6,979 nt of DNA, taken from Fidelibacterota bacterium (GTDB lineage Bacteria > Fidelibacterota > UBA2242). The DNA lies in contig JAGLWX010000439.1 of assembly GCA_023133185.1 (NCBI GenBank), positions 1 through 6,979 of the forward strand, in the 5' to 3' direction. This document shows positions 6,660-6,979 of the stretch, piece after piece. The position numbers and the translations under genes are program-made. Under the pieces are notes generated by a model. It was not told the origin of the DNA. It did no database searches and was given only the letters and a program-made list of their open reading frames with translations. Every line of letters starts with the position of its first letter. Positions within the stretch are counted from its first letter, which is position 1.

Positions 6660-6979
6660 ATGAAAAAAATATTCCCGGTTATCATGAACTTTTTAATTGT
6701 GACAATGATATTATTTATTGTCGTTACCGATGCGGAAGCCGGCAGCGCCAGGCGCAGAGGCACTTCCGGCGCTCAGGAATTGCTGATCCCGGTAGGATCG
6801 GTAGGCACTGCGCTGGGCGGTTCTTTTACTGCGGTCATATCAGGAATTGAGGCAGCCTACTGGAATCCGGCGGGCGTCGCCAATATCGAAGGCACCGGAG
6901 AAGCCATGATCTCACATATGACTTATATCGCCGGTATCGATGTTAGTTATGCGGCGGTTATGGTAAAAGCCGGCGGGAT
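6660..6979 (+). CDS. PorV/PorQ-family outer-membrane protein, N-terminal part (runs off the window)
   Basis: The first 106 codons are present and the gene continues past the window. Residues 1-27 form a signal peptide (MKK, long hydrophobic core, AEA-G cleavage). The mature start carries the family's hallmark: GTSGAQ at 34-39, VGSVGTALGGSFTAV at 45-59 and YWNPAG at 67-72, followed by amphipathic beta strands. Proteins of this family are FadL-like beta-barrels of roughly 300-400 residues. PorV is the T9SS shuttle that moves cargo from the translocon to the surface-attachment complex, while many other members in FCB sister phyla are uncharacterised. The gene starts 25 nt after the stop of the exported protein with no terminator between, which suggests co-expression with a T9SS-type cargo. 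Whether this is true PorV, PorQ or an operon-specific paralogue cannot be told from the N-terminus, so no symbol is assigned. Confidence 0.85.
   Translation, partial: MKKIFPVIMNFLIVTMILFIVVTDAEAGSARRRGTSGAQELLIPVGSVGTALGGSFTAVISGIEAAYWNPAGVANIEGTGEAMISHMTYIAGIDVSYAAVMVKAGG

Noticed and set aside
6485..6763. Minus-strand open frame spanning the junction of genes two and three
   Set aside because: It is antisense to the conserved sorting domain and to the signal peptide of the PorV-like gene; its hydrophobic stretch is just the complement of that signal-peptide region.

Overview
The window carries three genes, all on the + strand and closely spaced (gaps of 22 and 25 nt with no terminator-like hairpin), so they probably form one transcription unit. 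The unit starts at the left edge of the window, and its third gene runs off the right edge. The proteins are (1) an outer-membrane TonB-dependent receptor of the Oar-like type with an N-terminal carboxypeptidase-regulatory-like domain, (2) a large exported multidomain protein ending in a FlgD-like / type IX secretion (T9SS) type C-terminal sorting domain, and (3) the start of a PorV/PorQ-family outer-membrane protein.

Organism: the combination of an Oar/SusC-like receptor, a T9SS-type C-terminal domain with a PNP motif, and a PorV/PorQ-family protein points to the Fibrobacteres-Chlorobi-Bacteroidetes (FCB) superphylum. The exact sequence style (FlgD-like sorting domain, receptor not ending in Phe, a -35 box of TTGACA type) fits one of the sister lineages, such as Calditrichota, KSB1, Marinimicrobia or Zixibacteria, better than classical Bacteroidetes. 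This is inference from family resemblance; there is no rRNA or other marker gene here. GC content looks moderate (mid-forties percent by eye).

Layout: 1-129 is non-coding leader with a plausible sigma70-like promoter (40-69), a small inverted repeat inside it, and a near-perfect Shine-Dalgarno at 117-123. 130-3207 is the receptor. 3230-6634 is the exported protein; an upstream in-frame TTG at 3194 is the less likely start. 6660-6979 is the partial PorV/PorQ-like gene. Nothing is left unexplained at the gene level: no RNA gene, mobile element, CRISPR array or long repeat was seen.

How they may work together (inference): the PorV/PorQ-like protein may help export or anchor the large protein at the cell surface, where it could serve as a surface-exposed partner of the TonB-dependent receptor, loosely analogous to SusD beside SusC but unrelated in sequence. 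EF-hand-like Asp/Asn-rich loops occur in both the receptor (one) and the exported protein (three), suggesting calcium-dependent folding or contact. This receptor / T9SS-tailed protein / PorV cassette is the most interesting item in the window.
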